Part shown: positions 1 to 6,765 of the stretch, piece by piece
Position numbering within the stretch: the first letter of the stretch is position 1
Layout: the number at the start of each line of letters is the position of its first letter
DNA from: Kitasatospora herbaricolor
GTDB lineage: Bacteria; Actinomycetota; Actinomycetes; Streptomycetales; Streptomycetaceae
Direction: 5' to 3'
DNA length: 64,000 nt
Assembly (NCBI RefSeq): GCF_030813695.1
Contig: NZ_JAUSVA010000002.1
Span: 3,410,001 to 3,474,000, forward strand
Made by a program: the position numbers and the translations under genes
The notes under the pieces: generated by a model
Databases searched by the model: none
Told to the model about the DNA's origin: nothing
The model's input: only the letters and a program-made list of their open reading frames with translations

Positions 1-150
1 ACCGGCTGCCGGTTCCGCTCCCGGTGCCCGGTCTACGCCGCGCTGACCGACGACCGCCGCACCGCCTGCGAGCAGCGGTCGCCGGTGCTGGCCGAGGCCG
101 CGCCGGGCGCGGACCACGCGGCCGCCTGCCACCACCCGGACGCCCGCTGA
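1..150 (+). CDS. Oligopeptide ABC transporter ATP-binding protein, C-terminal fragment
   Basis: The window opens inside this gene; only the last 49 codons are present, in frame from base 1 to a TGA. The fragment carries GCRFRSRCP, then a Cys-Glu about 20 residues later and a terminal HAAACHH. This spacing matches the C-terminal oligo_HPY cysteine region that follows the ATPase domain in DppD/DppF and OppD/OppF proteins, which power di/oligopeptide (or nickel) import. No Walker motifs are visible because the N-terminus lies outside the window. It is not obviously linked to the redox operon that begins 190 bp downstream. Confidence 0.7.
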   Translation, partial: TGCRFRSRCPVYAALTDDRRTACEQRSPVLAEAAPGADHAAACHHPDAR

Positions 151-341
151 CGCACCGCCCGCACTGCCCGCAGAGACCGCCGGGGCCACCGGGGCCACCG
201 GGACCACCCGGGCCGCCGACACCGTCCCGGTGCCCGGCCCGTGGCCCCGTGTCACCCGTTCGCGCCGCCCGACAGGCGGACCCGACGGGCCGTCAGTAGC
301 GTCCGGAGCAGTCGCACCCACGCCTGCACGGAGGAGCCCCG

Positions 342-1433
342 GTGGCAGTGACCGAGCCGGCGGACGCCCCGCCGCACGAGCGTCCGCCCGACCCGGGGCC
401 CGGCCGGCCGGTGACCGTCCGGGCCTCGCTGGTGGCCGCCGGGGTGACCGCGCTCCTCCTGGTCGCCGTCGTGCTGGGCAGCCGGGGCCTGCGGGACTTC
501 GACTCCGCCCTCGTCCCCTACACGGTGGCGACCCTCTTCCTCGCCTTCGGCGTCGCCTACCGGTACACCGTCTGGGTGTCCGCGCCGGCCTCCCGCCGCC
601 TCTTCCGCAAGGGCCGGCAGGCCGCCCTGTCCTGGCGGAACCTGCGCGAGGCGCCGACCGCGCTGCCCCGCATGACCGCCACCTACCTGGGCTTCCAGAA
701 GTTCCTCGGCGCCCGCTCGCACGCCCGCTGGCTGGCCCACCAACTGATGTTCTGGGGCTGCCTGCTGGCCGCCGCGATCACCTTCCCGCTCACCTGGGGC
801 TGGTTCACCTTCACCGCCTCCAGCGCTGCCGGGCCCGGCTACGAGATGCGGATCTGGGGCTTCAAGGTGCTGGGCTTCGACTCCGCGAGCCTCTTCGGCT
901 GGGCGATGTACCACGGCCTGGACCTCGCCGCCGTCCTGGTGATCGCCGGCGCCGGGTACTTCCTCCACCGGCGCTTCCGCGACCGCGGCGCGATCACCGG
1001 CCAGCGCTTCGGCTACGACTTCGTCCCGCTGATCGCGCTGCTCACCATCTCGGTCACCGGGCTGCTGCTGACCTTCTCCGAGGTGGCCCTGGACGGCGGC
1101 GGCTACGAGTTCCTGTCGATCCTGCACATGGCCTCGGTGGTGCTGACCCTGGTGTACCTGCCGTTCGGCAAGTTCTTCCACATCGTGCAGCGCCCGGCCG
1201 CCGTCGGGATGCAGCTGTTCAAGTACACCGCCCGTCGGCACCCCGGCGGGGAGCTGCTCGCCTGCCGCAGGTGCGGCGAGCCGGTCGACACAGCCCCCTA
1301 CGTGGAGAACCTGCGCGCCACCATGCGGGACCTGCGGCTCGGCTTCGATGGCTGGGCCGAGTACTGCCCGCGCTGCAAGCGGGTGCTGCGCGGCACCGCG
1401 TACCTCTCCCAGGTGAAGCGGGGATTCAGATGA
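342..1433 (+). CDS. NarI-like heme-b membrane subunit with C-terminal tetra-cysteine tail
   Basis: Predicted 363-aa membrane protein. GTG start chosen because GAGGAG lies 5 nt upstream. About five hydrophobic segments follow a proline-rich N-terminus, and several contain histidines suited to b-heme ligation (WLAHQLMFW, MYHGLDLAA, ILHMASVV, FFHIVQRP), as in nitrate-reductase gamma subunits and the HdrE group. The C-terminus carries two CxxC pairs (C308/C311 and C342/C345) that could bind Zn or Fe. It is the first gene of a five-gene operon and overlaps the molybdoenzyme by ATGA, so it is the likely membrane anchor and quinone or electron connection. Similar proteins are sometimes labelled MFS transporters, which the topology does not support. 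Substrate unknown. Confidence 0.7.
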   Translation: MAVTEPADAPPHERPPDPGPGRPVTVRASLVAAGVTALLLVAVVLGSRGLRDFDSALVPYTVATLFLAFGVAYRYTVWVSAPASRRLFRKGRQAALSWRNLREAPTALPRMTATYLGFQKFLGARSHARWLAHQLMFWGCLLAAAITFPLTWGWFTFTASSAAGPGYEMRIWGFKVLGFDSASLFGWAMYHGLDLAAVLVIAGAGYFLHRRFRDRGAITGQRFGYDFVPLIALLTISVTGLLLTFSEVALDGGGYEFLSILHMASVVLTLVYLPFGKFFHIVQRPAAVGMQLFKYTARRHPGGELLACRRCGEPVDTAPYVENLRATMRDLRLGFDGWAEYCPRCKRVLRGTAYLSQVKRGFR

Positions 1434-3748
1434 CCGGCCGGCCCGTCCCGCTCGACCCGCCCCCGCCGCTCGACCCGGCCGTCGCCCCGCCCGGCACCCG
1501 CGACTTCCGCGACGCGGGCGGCCTGCCCGCCTCCGGCTGGCGGGCCGACCAGGCCGAGCAGACCCTCGTCCCCACCCACTGCTGCTTCTGCGGCGTGCAG
1601 TGCGGGATGTACCTGCGGGTGAACGCCGCGGGCAAGGTCTTCGGCGTGGAGCCGCGCAACCACGACATCAACCGGATGCGACTGTGCCCCAAGGGCATCA
1701 ACGCGTACCAGCAGGTCAACCACCCGGACCGGCTGACCGCGCCGCTGCTGCGCCGCTCCCGCGAGGATCCGTTCCGGGAGGTCGGCTGGGAGGAGGCGCT
1801 GACGTACACCGTCGAGGAGATCCGGCGGATCCAGCGCGAGCACGGGGTGGACGCCTTCGGGCTGCTCGGCGGCGCCAGCCTGTTCTCCGAGAAGACGTAC
1901 CTGGTGGGCAAGTTCGCCCGGGTGGCGCTGAAGACCCGGCACGTGGACTACAACGGGCGGCTGTGCATGGTCAGCGCCGCCGGGGCCAACAAGCTGGCCT
2001 TCGGCATCGACCGTGCGGCCAACCCCTTCTCGGACATCCTGCGGACCGACTGCCTGCTGATCGCCGGCTCCAACGTCGGCGAGTGCTTCCCGGTGATGAC
2101 CCAGTACGTCTGGGGCGCCCGGGACCGCGGCGCCACACTGATCGTGGTGGACCCGCGCGAGACGGCGGTCGCCCGCACCGCCGACGTCCACGTCGCCCTG
2201 AAGTCCGGCACCGACTCGGCGTTCTTCAACGCGGTGCTGCACGTGATCGTCCAGGACGGCCTCACCGACGAGGCCTTCCTCGCCGCCCACGCCACCGGCT
2301 GGCCCGAGCTGAAGGCCAAGGTCGCCGAGTACCCGCCGGAGCGGGCCGCGGCGATCTGCGGCGTCCCGGCCGAGCAGATCGTCCAGGTCGCCCGGCTGTT
2401 CGGGACGGCCGGGCGGGCGATGGCCTGGCACGCGCGCGGCATCGAGCACCACACCCAGGGCGTGGAGAACTGCCTGTCCGTCATCAACCTCTGCGCGGCC
2501 ACCGGGAACCTGGGCCGGCCCGGCGCCGGCTACGGCACCATCACCGGGCAGGGCAACGGGCAGGGCGGCCGCGAACACGGCCAGAAGTCCGACCTGCTGC
2601 CCGGCGGCCGCTCCGTCAACGACCCGGAGCACCGCCGCCAGATCGCCGCGATCTGGGGCATCGAGGAGGCCGAACTCCCGCAGGCCGGCACCTCGATGAT
2701 GGAGATGGTCTGGCAGATGCAGCGGCGCGAGATCCGCGGGCTGATCGGCATCTGCAACAACCCCTTCGTCTCGCTGCCCAACTACGCGGTGGTCAAGGAC
2801 GGGTACGACAAGCTGGAGTTCCACGCCCAGTTCGACTTCTTCCTCTCCGAGACCTCCGCCAACGCCCATGTGGTCTTCCCGGTGACCACCTGGGCCGAGG
2901 ACGAGGGCGTGATGGCCAACGCCGAGGCCCGGGTGGTCAAGCACAACAAGGCCCAGGAGCCGCCGAGCGGGGTGCGCACCGACACCTGGGTGATGTGCGA
3001 GCTGGCCCGCCGGCTGGGCGTCGGCGACAAGTTCGTCTTCGCCGGCTCCCGGGAGGTCTTCGACGAGCTGCGCCGGGCCTCGGCCGGCACGGTGATCGAC
3101 TACTACGGCATCACCTACGAGCGGCTGGAGGAGACCGGCGGCATCGCCTGGCCGTGCCCGGACACCTCGCACCCCGGCACTCCCCGGCTGTTCGAGGACG
3201 GGCGGACGTACCACCCGGACGGCAAGGTGCACCTGCAGGTGGTCGAGTGGCACCCGCCGGCCGACCCGTACGACGACGAGTACCCGATGACGCTCACCAC
3301 CGGCCGGACCGTCGCGCACTTCCTGTCCGGCAACCAGACCAGACGGCTCGGCGCGCTGGTCGAGCAGACCCCGCGGCCCTGGGTGGAGGTCCACCCCTCG
3401 CACGGATTCCGTAACGGCGAGGCGGTCCGGGTGGTGACCAGGCGCGGCGCGTCCGTGCTGCCGGCCCTGGTGACCGAGGCGATCCGGGCCGACCACGTCT
3501 TCGTGCCGTACCACTGGCCCCACCCGGTGGCGGCGAACGCGCTGACCAACGACGCCCTGGACCCGCGCTCCAAGATCCCCGAGTACAAGGTCTGCGCGGT
3601 GCGGATCGAGCGCGCGGAGGGGCTCGACCCCGTCCCCGCGCCGCCGATGCCGCCGGGCCGCGAGGCCTACCCCGAGGCGCAGCGCTCCCGCAGCGACCCG
3701 CTGCCGCCGACCGCCCCGCAGGGCCGCGGCACCGCCGAGAGGGGCTGA
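1430..3748 (+). CDS. Molybdopterin oxidoreductase (bis-MGD, nitrate reductase/formate dehydrogenase family)
   Basis: 772-aa catalytic subunit. The start is the ATG inside the ATGA overlap with the preceding gene; a much longer in-frame extension back to about 230 runs through that gene and is rejected. A [4Fe-4S] site is complete: C51-x2-C54-x3-C58-x27-C86. The putative molybdenum ligand is C179 in NGRLCM, so this is a cysteine enzyme, not selenocysteine. Cys followed by Met resembles Nas/Nap nitrate reductases more than formate dehydrogenases, which usually have Cys/Sec-His. A C-terminal molydop-binding domain follows (TTGRTVAHFLSGNQTRR onward). No Tat signal is present, so it should act in the cytoplasm. 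Genes 3' encode its electron-transfer partners. Physiological substrate is not determinable from sequence. Confidence 0.85.
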   Translation: MTGRPVPLDPPPPLDPAVAPPGTRDFRDAGGLPASGWRADQAEQTLVPTHCCFCGVQCGMYLRVNAAGKVFGVEPRNHDINRMRLCPKGINAYQQVNHPDRLTAPLLRRSREDPFREVGWEEALTYTVEEIRRIQREHGVDAFGLLGGASLFSEKTYLVGKFARVALKTRHVDYNGRLCMVSAAGANKLAFGIDRAANPFSDILRTDCLLIAGSNVGECFPVMTQYVWGARDRGATLIVVDPRETAVARTADVHVALKSGTDSAFFNAVLHVIVQDGLTDEAFLAAHATGWPELKAKVAEYPPERAAAICGVPAEQIVQVARLFGTAGRAMAWHARGIEHHTQGVENCLSVINLCAATGNLGRPGAGYGTITGQGNGQGGREHGQKSDLLPGGRSVNDPEHRRQIAAIWGIEEAELPQAGTSMMEMVWQMQRREIRGLIGICNNPFVSLPNYAVVKDGYDKLEFHAQFDFFLSETSANAHVVFPVTTWAEDEGVMANAEARVVKHNKAQEPPSGVRTDTWVMCELARRLGVGDKFVFAGSREVFDELRRASAGTVIDYYGITYERLEETGGIAWPCPDTSHPGTPRLFEDGRTYHPDGKVHLQVVEWHPPADPYDDEYPMTLTTGRTVAHFLSGNQTRRLGALVEQTPRPWVEVHPSHGFRNGEAVRVVTRRGASVLPALVTEAIRADHVFVPYHWPHPVAANALTNDALDPRSKIPEYKVCAVRIERAEGLDPVPAPPMPPGREAYPEAQRSRSDPLPPTAPQGRGTAERG

Positions 3749-3753
3749 CCGGC

Positions 3754-4491
3754 ATGCTCGGACGCACCATCTTCATCGACCCCGGCCGCTGCATCGGCTG
3801 CCAGGCCTGCGTCTCGGCCTGCCGGGAGTGCGACTCGCACCGCGGCAGGTCGATGATCCACCTGGACTACCCGGACGAGGGCCGCTCGGTGGCCTCGCTG
3901 CCGACCGTCTGCATGCACTGCGAGGACCCGGTCGCCCCCTGCGCCGAGGTCTGCCCCGCCGACGCGATCCTGATCACCGCCGACGGCGTCGTCCAGGAGG
4001 CCGACCCGACCCGCTGCATCGGCTGCGCCAACTGCGTCAACGCCTGCCCGTTCGGCGTCCCGAAGATCGACCTGGAATCCAAGCTGCAGATGAAGTGCAA
4101 CCTCTGCTACGACCGCACCTCGTACGGGCTGGCGCCGATGTGCGCCACGGTCTGCCCGACCGGTGCGCTGTTCTACGGGTCGCTGGAGGAGTTGCAGGCC
4201 GAGCGGCCCGGGGTGGACGTCTCCACCATGTTCGCCTTCGGGGCCGTCACGGTGAGCACCGGCGTCGCCATGGTGGTGCCCGCCGAGCAGCGGGCCGCCC
4301 CGCTGCCGGGCGGGCTGCCCGCCGGCGGCCTGCTGGTCGCGGACGTGCTGGCCGGCACGGTGGACGACGGCTCCCGCTCGGACGGACGGCCCGCGAGCGG
4401 GCCGGCGGACGGCGGGCGGCCGACCGGCGGCCTGCTCAGGGTGATCGAGGTCAACGGGCGGCCCACGCCCGGGAACGGAGCACCGGCGTGA
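3754..4491 (+). CDS. Four-cluster [4Fe-4S] ferredoxin subunit (NrfC/HycB type)
   Basis: 245 aa, starting 5 nt after the molybdoenzyme stop with a GAGAGGGGC ribosome-binding site. Cysteine sets at about residues 13-26, 53-67, 88-98 and 115-134 (CIGCQACVSAC, CMHCEDPVAPCAEVCP, CIGCANCVNACP, CNLCYDR...CATVCP) fit the four-cluster electron-wire subunits of DMSO reductase, formate dehydrogenase and NrfC families. The last about 75 residues are low-complexity Gly/Pro/Ala with no predicted fold. It overlaps the Rieske gene by four bases (GTGA). Its role is very likely to shuttle electrons between the molybdoenzyme and the membrane or Rieske subunit. Confidence 0.85.
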   Translation: MLGRTIFIDPGRCIGCQACVSACRECDSHRGRSMIHLDYPDEGRSVASLPTVCMHCEDPVAPCAEVCPADAILITADGVVQEADPTRCIGCANCVNACPFGVPKIDLESKLQMKCNLCYDRTSYGLAPMCATVCPTGALFYGSLEELQAERPGVDVSTMFAFGAVTVSTGVAMVVPAEQRAAPLPGGLPAGGLLVADVLAGTVDDGSRSDGRPASGPADGGRPTGGLLRVIEVNGRPTPGNGAPA

Positions 4492-5072
4492 GCGGACCGA
4501 CACCCGAGGAGCAGGCCCTGGTCGACCGGATCAGCGCCGACTCGCTGACCACCCGCCGGGACTACCTGCGGATCGTCGCCACCGTCTCCGGCGGCCTGGC
4601 CGTCGGCTCGACCCTGGTCTCGGCCGGCGTCCTGCACCGGCACGGGGACGGCAGCGCCGCCCCGCTGAAGGTCGCCGACCGACTGCCCCCGGGCGAGGCC
4701 GTCACCTTCGACTACCCGGGCGAGGACGACCGCGCGATGGCGATCCGGCTGGCCGACGGCACGCTGGTCGGCTGGTCCACCGTCTGCACCCACCTGGCCT
4801 GCGGCGTGCTCTGGCGGGACGACCACCCCGAGCAGGACGGGCTGTACTGCCCGTGCCACGAGGGCGTGTTCAACGCCCGGACCGGCGAGGTCACCTCCGG
4901 TCCGCCGCCCCGCCCGCTGCCCAAGGTGCTGGTGGTGGAGGACGAACTGGGCGCGGTCTGGGCGGTGGGCACGGCGCGTTCGGGCGAGAGCGAGGAGGCC
5001 GGTCTCTGCCGCGGCCTGCGCGGACGCAACCCGGCACTGGCGCAGCGGGCCGGCTGCGGGGGGCAGCCGTGA
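4488..5072 (+). CDS. Tat-exported Rieske [2Fe-2S] protein
   Basis: 194 aa, GTG start in a four-base overlap with the ferredoxin gene. N-terminal TTRRDYLRIVATVSGG followed by a hydrophobic stretch is a twin-arginine signal or anchor, so the [2Fe-2S] domain should be folded in the cytoplasm and placed outside the membrane. Rieske ligands are complete: C100-T-H102 and C121-x2-H124, with C105 and C123 as the usual disulfide pair (CTHLACG and CPCHEG). Pairing a Rieske protein with a cytoplasmic molybdoenzyme and a heme-b subunit is unusual and implies electron flow across the membrane. Its stop overlaps the next gene. Confidence 0.85.
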   Translation: MSGPTPEEQALVDRISADSLTTRRDYLRIVATVSGGLAVGSTLVSAGVLHRHGDGSAAPLKVADRLPPGEAVTFDYPGEDDRAMAIRLADGTLVGWSTVCTHLACGVLWRDDHPEQDGLYCPCHEGVFNARTGEVTSGPPPRPLPKVLVVEDELGAVWAVGTARSGESEEAGLCRGLRGRNPALAQRAGCGGQP

Positions 5073-5422
5073 GCTACCCGCCCGAGTACTCCCCCGGCAG
5101 CGCCGAGCCCTGGCTGAACCGGCCGGTGCCGGAGCGGTACCCGCAGATCCGCGCCACCAGCGGCTACGCCGACCCCCGGGTGCGCCGCACCGGGCCCGGT
5201 CCCGGCGCCGGCACCGAGCAGGAGCCCGAACGCTCCGCGATGCTCACCGCCAGGGTGGTCGTCGCCATCACCGTCGTGATCGGCCAGCTGTGGGCGCTGA
5301 CGGTGGCCACCAACGCCTGGATGGAGGGCCGCACCGCCACCGCCTGGTGGTCCACCGGGTTCTCGGCGGCCTCCTTCCTGGTCGTCCTGGTCGCCTGGCG
5401 GATCGGCCCGCGCGACCGCTGA
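5069..5422 (+). CDS. Small two-helix membrane protein of the molybdoenzyme operon
   Basis: 117 aa, GTG start overlapping the Rieske stop (GTGA). The first 58 residues are polar and proline-rich. Two hydrophobic segments follow, roughly residues 60-80 and 92-110, with a short charged loop and a basic end (RIGPRDR). No cofactor motif is visible. It belongs to the operon by overlap alone, and a role as an accessory or stabilising subunit of the redox complex is inference. Family not recognised. Confidence 0.6.
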   Translation: MSYPPEYSPGSAEPWLNRPVPERYPQIRATSGYADPRVRRTGPGPGAGTEQEPERSAMLTARVVVAITVVIGQLWALTVATNAWMEGRTATAWWSTGFSAASFLVVLVAWRIGPRDR

Positions 5423-5536
5423 CCCCGGGCCGGCCGGCCGGGTTCCCGCGTCCCGCCGGCCCGCCCGTCCGGTCACCCGTCGTGACCGGACGGTGGCGAT
5501 TCGGCGGATCCGCTCACCGGCGTGTAATGTCTTCCG

Positions 5537-5659
5537 GGTCAGCAGGCGCCGCTAGCTCAGTTGGTTAGAGCAGCTGACTCTTAATCAGCGGGTCCGGGGT
5601 TCGAGTCCCTGGCGGCGCACAGACAGCCGAGAGGCCCTTCGCGAGAGCGAAGGGCCTCT
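5537..5659 (+). repeat. 123-bp direct repeat, copy A (tRNA-Lys plus terminator)
   Basis: Bases 5537-5659 are identical to 6496-6618, covering a few bases upstream, the whole tRNA and most of the terminator hairpin. Identity stops abruptly on both sides. The 836 bp between the copies hold a single GPP34-family gene. Confidence 0.95.
5546..5619 (+). tRNA. tRNA-Lys (CTT), copy 1
   Basis: A 74-nt cloverleaf can be folded by eye: 7-bp acceptor stem GCGCCGC/GCGGCGC, D arm GCTC...GAGC, anticodon arm GCTGA-CTCTTAA-TCAGC with anticodon CTT, T arm with GTTCGAG, discriminator A and no encoded CCA. TAATGT at 5525-5530 is a plausible -10 element. A GC-rich hairpin follows directly. The sequence is identical to copy 2 about 960 bp downstream. 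Confidence 0.97.
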
Positions 5660-5665
5660 CGGCGT
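5627..5665 (+). terminator. Rho-independent terminator of tRNA-Lys copy 1
   Basis: GAGAGGCCCTTCG and CGAAGGGCCTCTC form a 13-bp perfect stem around a short loop, followed by GGCGTTTC. It sits 8 nt after the tRNA. Confidence 0.8.
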
Positions 5666-5732
5666 TTCACCGCCGGCCGCACCGGGCAAGGGCGGCGGCA
5701 GGACCGTGCCCGGCACCGGACAGGAGACGCCC

Positions 5733-6377
5733 GTGACCCAGCCGTACGTCCGCACGATCCCCGAGGAGCTGGTGCTGGTGTGCGCCGAGCCGGCCGGCGG
5801 AGTGGTCCGGATGCGCGGCGGGTTCCACCGGGTCCTGGCCGGCGCGGTGCTCGCCGAGCTGCTGGTCGGCGGCGCGATCGCGGTGGAGGGCAGGCACATC
5901 ACGCAGTACCAGCCGTTCGCCGGCCAGGATCCGGTGGCGGCCGGGGTGCTGGCCCGGCTGGGCGAGGCCGGCAAGCGGCGGCGCCCGCCCTCCCTCGACC
6001 TGGCGGTGCGGCGGATCGGCCGGGACGCCGTGGGGCCCGTCCTGGCTTCACTCACCGCCCGCGGCCTGCTGAACACCGAACGGCGGCGTTTCCTCGGGGT
6101 CGTCCCGTACCGGCGCCACCGGGTGGTGCCGCCGACGGCGGGCCGGGAGATCGCCGCCCGGATCCGGGCCGCCGTGCTCGCCCCGGGCACCGCCGGCGAG
6201 CGCGACCGGCAACTGGCCGGGCTGCTGGCGGCGGGCGGACTGGCCCGGCAGGTCTTCCCCGGGCCGGCCGGGGCGGACGTCCGGCGCGCCCTGAGGCCGC
6301 TGGGCCGGGAGCTGCCGATCGCCCGGGCCGTGCAGCGGGTGACCAGCTCGGACGCGGCCGCCGCCAACTCGGGCTGA
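5733..6377 (+). CDS. GPP34 (GOLPH3/VPS74-like) family protein
   Basis: 214 aa. The GTG at 5733 is preferred over one at 5706 because AGGAG (5722-5726) is correctly spaced. The protein begins PYVRTIPEELVLVC and contains LARLGEAGKRRRPPSLD, RDAVGPVLASLTARGLL and a C-terminal RRALRPLGRELP. These features match the bacterial relatives of Golgi phosphoprotein 3, an alpha-helical fold that binds phosphoinositides in eukaryotes. Bacterial function is unknown; several paralogues per genome are usual in Streptomyces. It stands alone between two tRNA-Lys genes, so it may have arrived with, or been trapped by, the tRNA duplication. Confidence 0.8.
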   Translation: MTQPYVRTIPEELVLVCAEPAGGVVRMRGGFHRVLAGAVLAELLVGGAIAVEGRHITQYQPFAGQDPVAAGVLARLGEAGKRRRPPSLDLAVRRIGRDAVGPVLASLTARGLLNTERRRFLGVVPYRRHRVVPPTAGREIAARIRAAVLAPGTAGERDRQLAGLLAAGGLARQVFPGPAGADVRRALRPLGRELPIARAVQRVTSSDAAAANSG

Positions 6378-6495
6378 GCCCCGGCGCCCGCGCGGCCCGG
6401 CCGGGGACGGCCTCGGACCACCACGGAATCGGCCGTTCCGCCCGCGCGCGGGCGGGCGTTTCGTCGCGACCGGGCGGAGCGTGTATTGTTCTCCA

Positions 6496-6618
6496 GGTCA
6501 GCAGGCGCCGCTAGCTCAGTTGGTTAGAGCAGCTGACTCTTAATCAGCGGGTCCGGGGTTCGAGTCCCTGGCGGCGCACAGACAGCCGAGAGGCCCTTCG
6601 CGAGAGCGAAGGGCCTCT
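6496..6618 (+). repeat. 123-bp direct repeat, copy B
   Basis: Exact copy of 5537-5659. Sequence diverges immediately after GGGCCTCT (copy A continues CGGCGTTTC, copy B TCGCGTTGC). Confidence 0.95.
6505..6578 (+). tRNA. tRNA-Lys (CTT), copy 2
   Basis: Identical 74-nt sequence to copy 1 with anticodon CTT, discriminator A and no encoded CCA. TATTGT at 6484-6489 is a likely -10 element that differs from copy 1, so the two copies have separate promoters. Confidence 0.97.
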
Positions 6619-6620
6619 TC
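6586..6620 (+). terminator. Terminator of tRNA-Lys copy 2
   Basis: Same GAGAGGCCCTTCG/CGAAGGGCCTC hairpin as copy 1, ending in TTCGCGTTGC. Confidence 0.75.
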
Positions 6621-6765
6621 GCGTTGCCCCCGCGACGGCACCGGGCGGCCGGGCAGCGGACGTGAGAGGCGCCACATCGGGCAAAAATAGGACAAAGGTC
6701 CCTGGCCCTTTACGCGAACACCTGTGCAGGCTGGCACGATCCGCCCGCAGGAAAGGCCCGCTGCT

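Noticed and set aside
230..1429. N-terminal extension of the molybdoenzyme frame back to 230
   Set aside because: It runs through the whole membrane subunit gene and is arginine/proline nonsense; the ATG at 1430 fits the ATGA overlap and the family N-terminus.
1960..1980. Selenocysteine formate dehydrogenase
   Set aside because: The ligand codon is TGC (Cys), the neighbour is Met not His, and no TGA is read through.
252..3523. Long minus-strand open frames opposite the molybdoenzyme operon
   Set aside because: High-GC antisense shadows: low-complexity Gly/Arg/Val, no domains, and the plus-strand genes have clear cofactor motifs.
5537..6618. Integrated plasmid or ICE flanked by tRNA-Lys repeats
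   Set aside because: Only one GPP34 gene lies between the repeats; no integrase, excisionase or replication gene is present.
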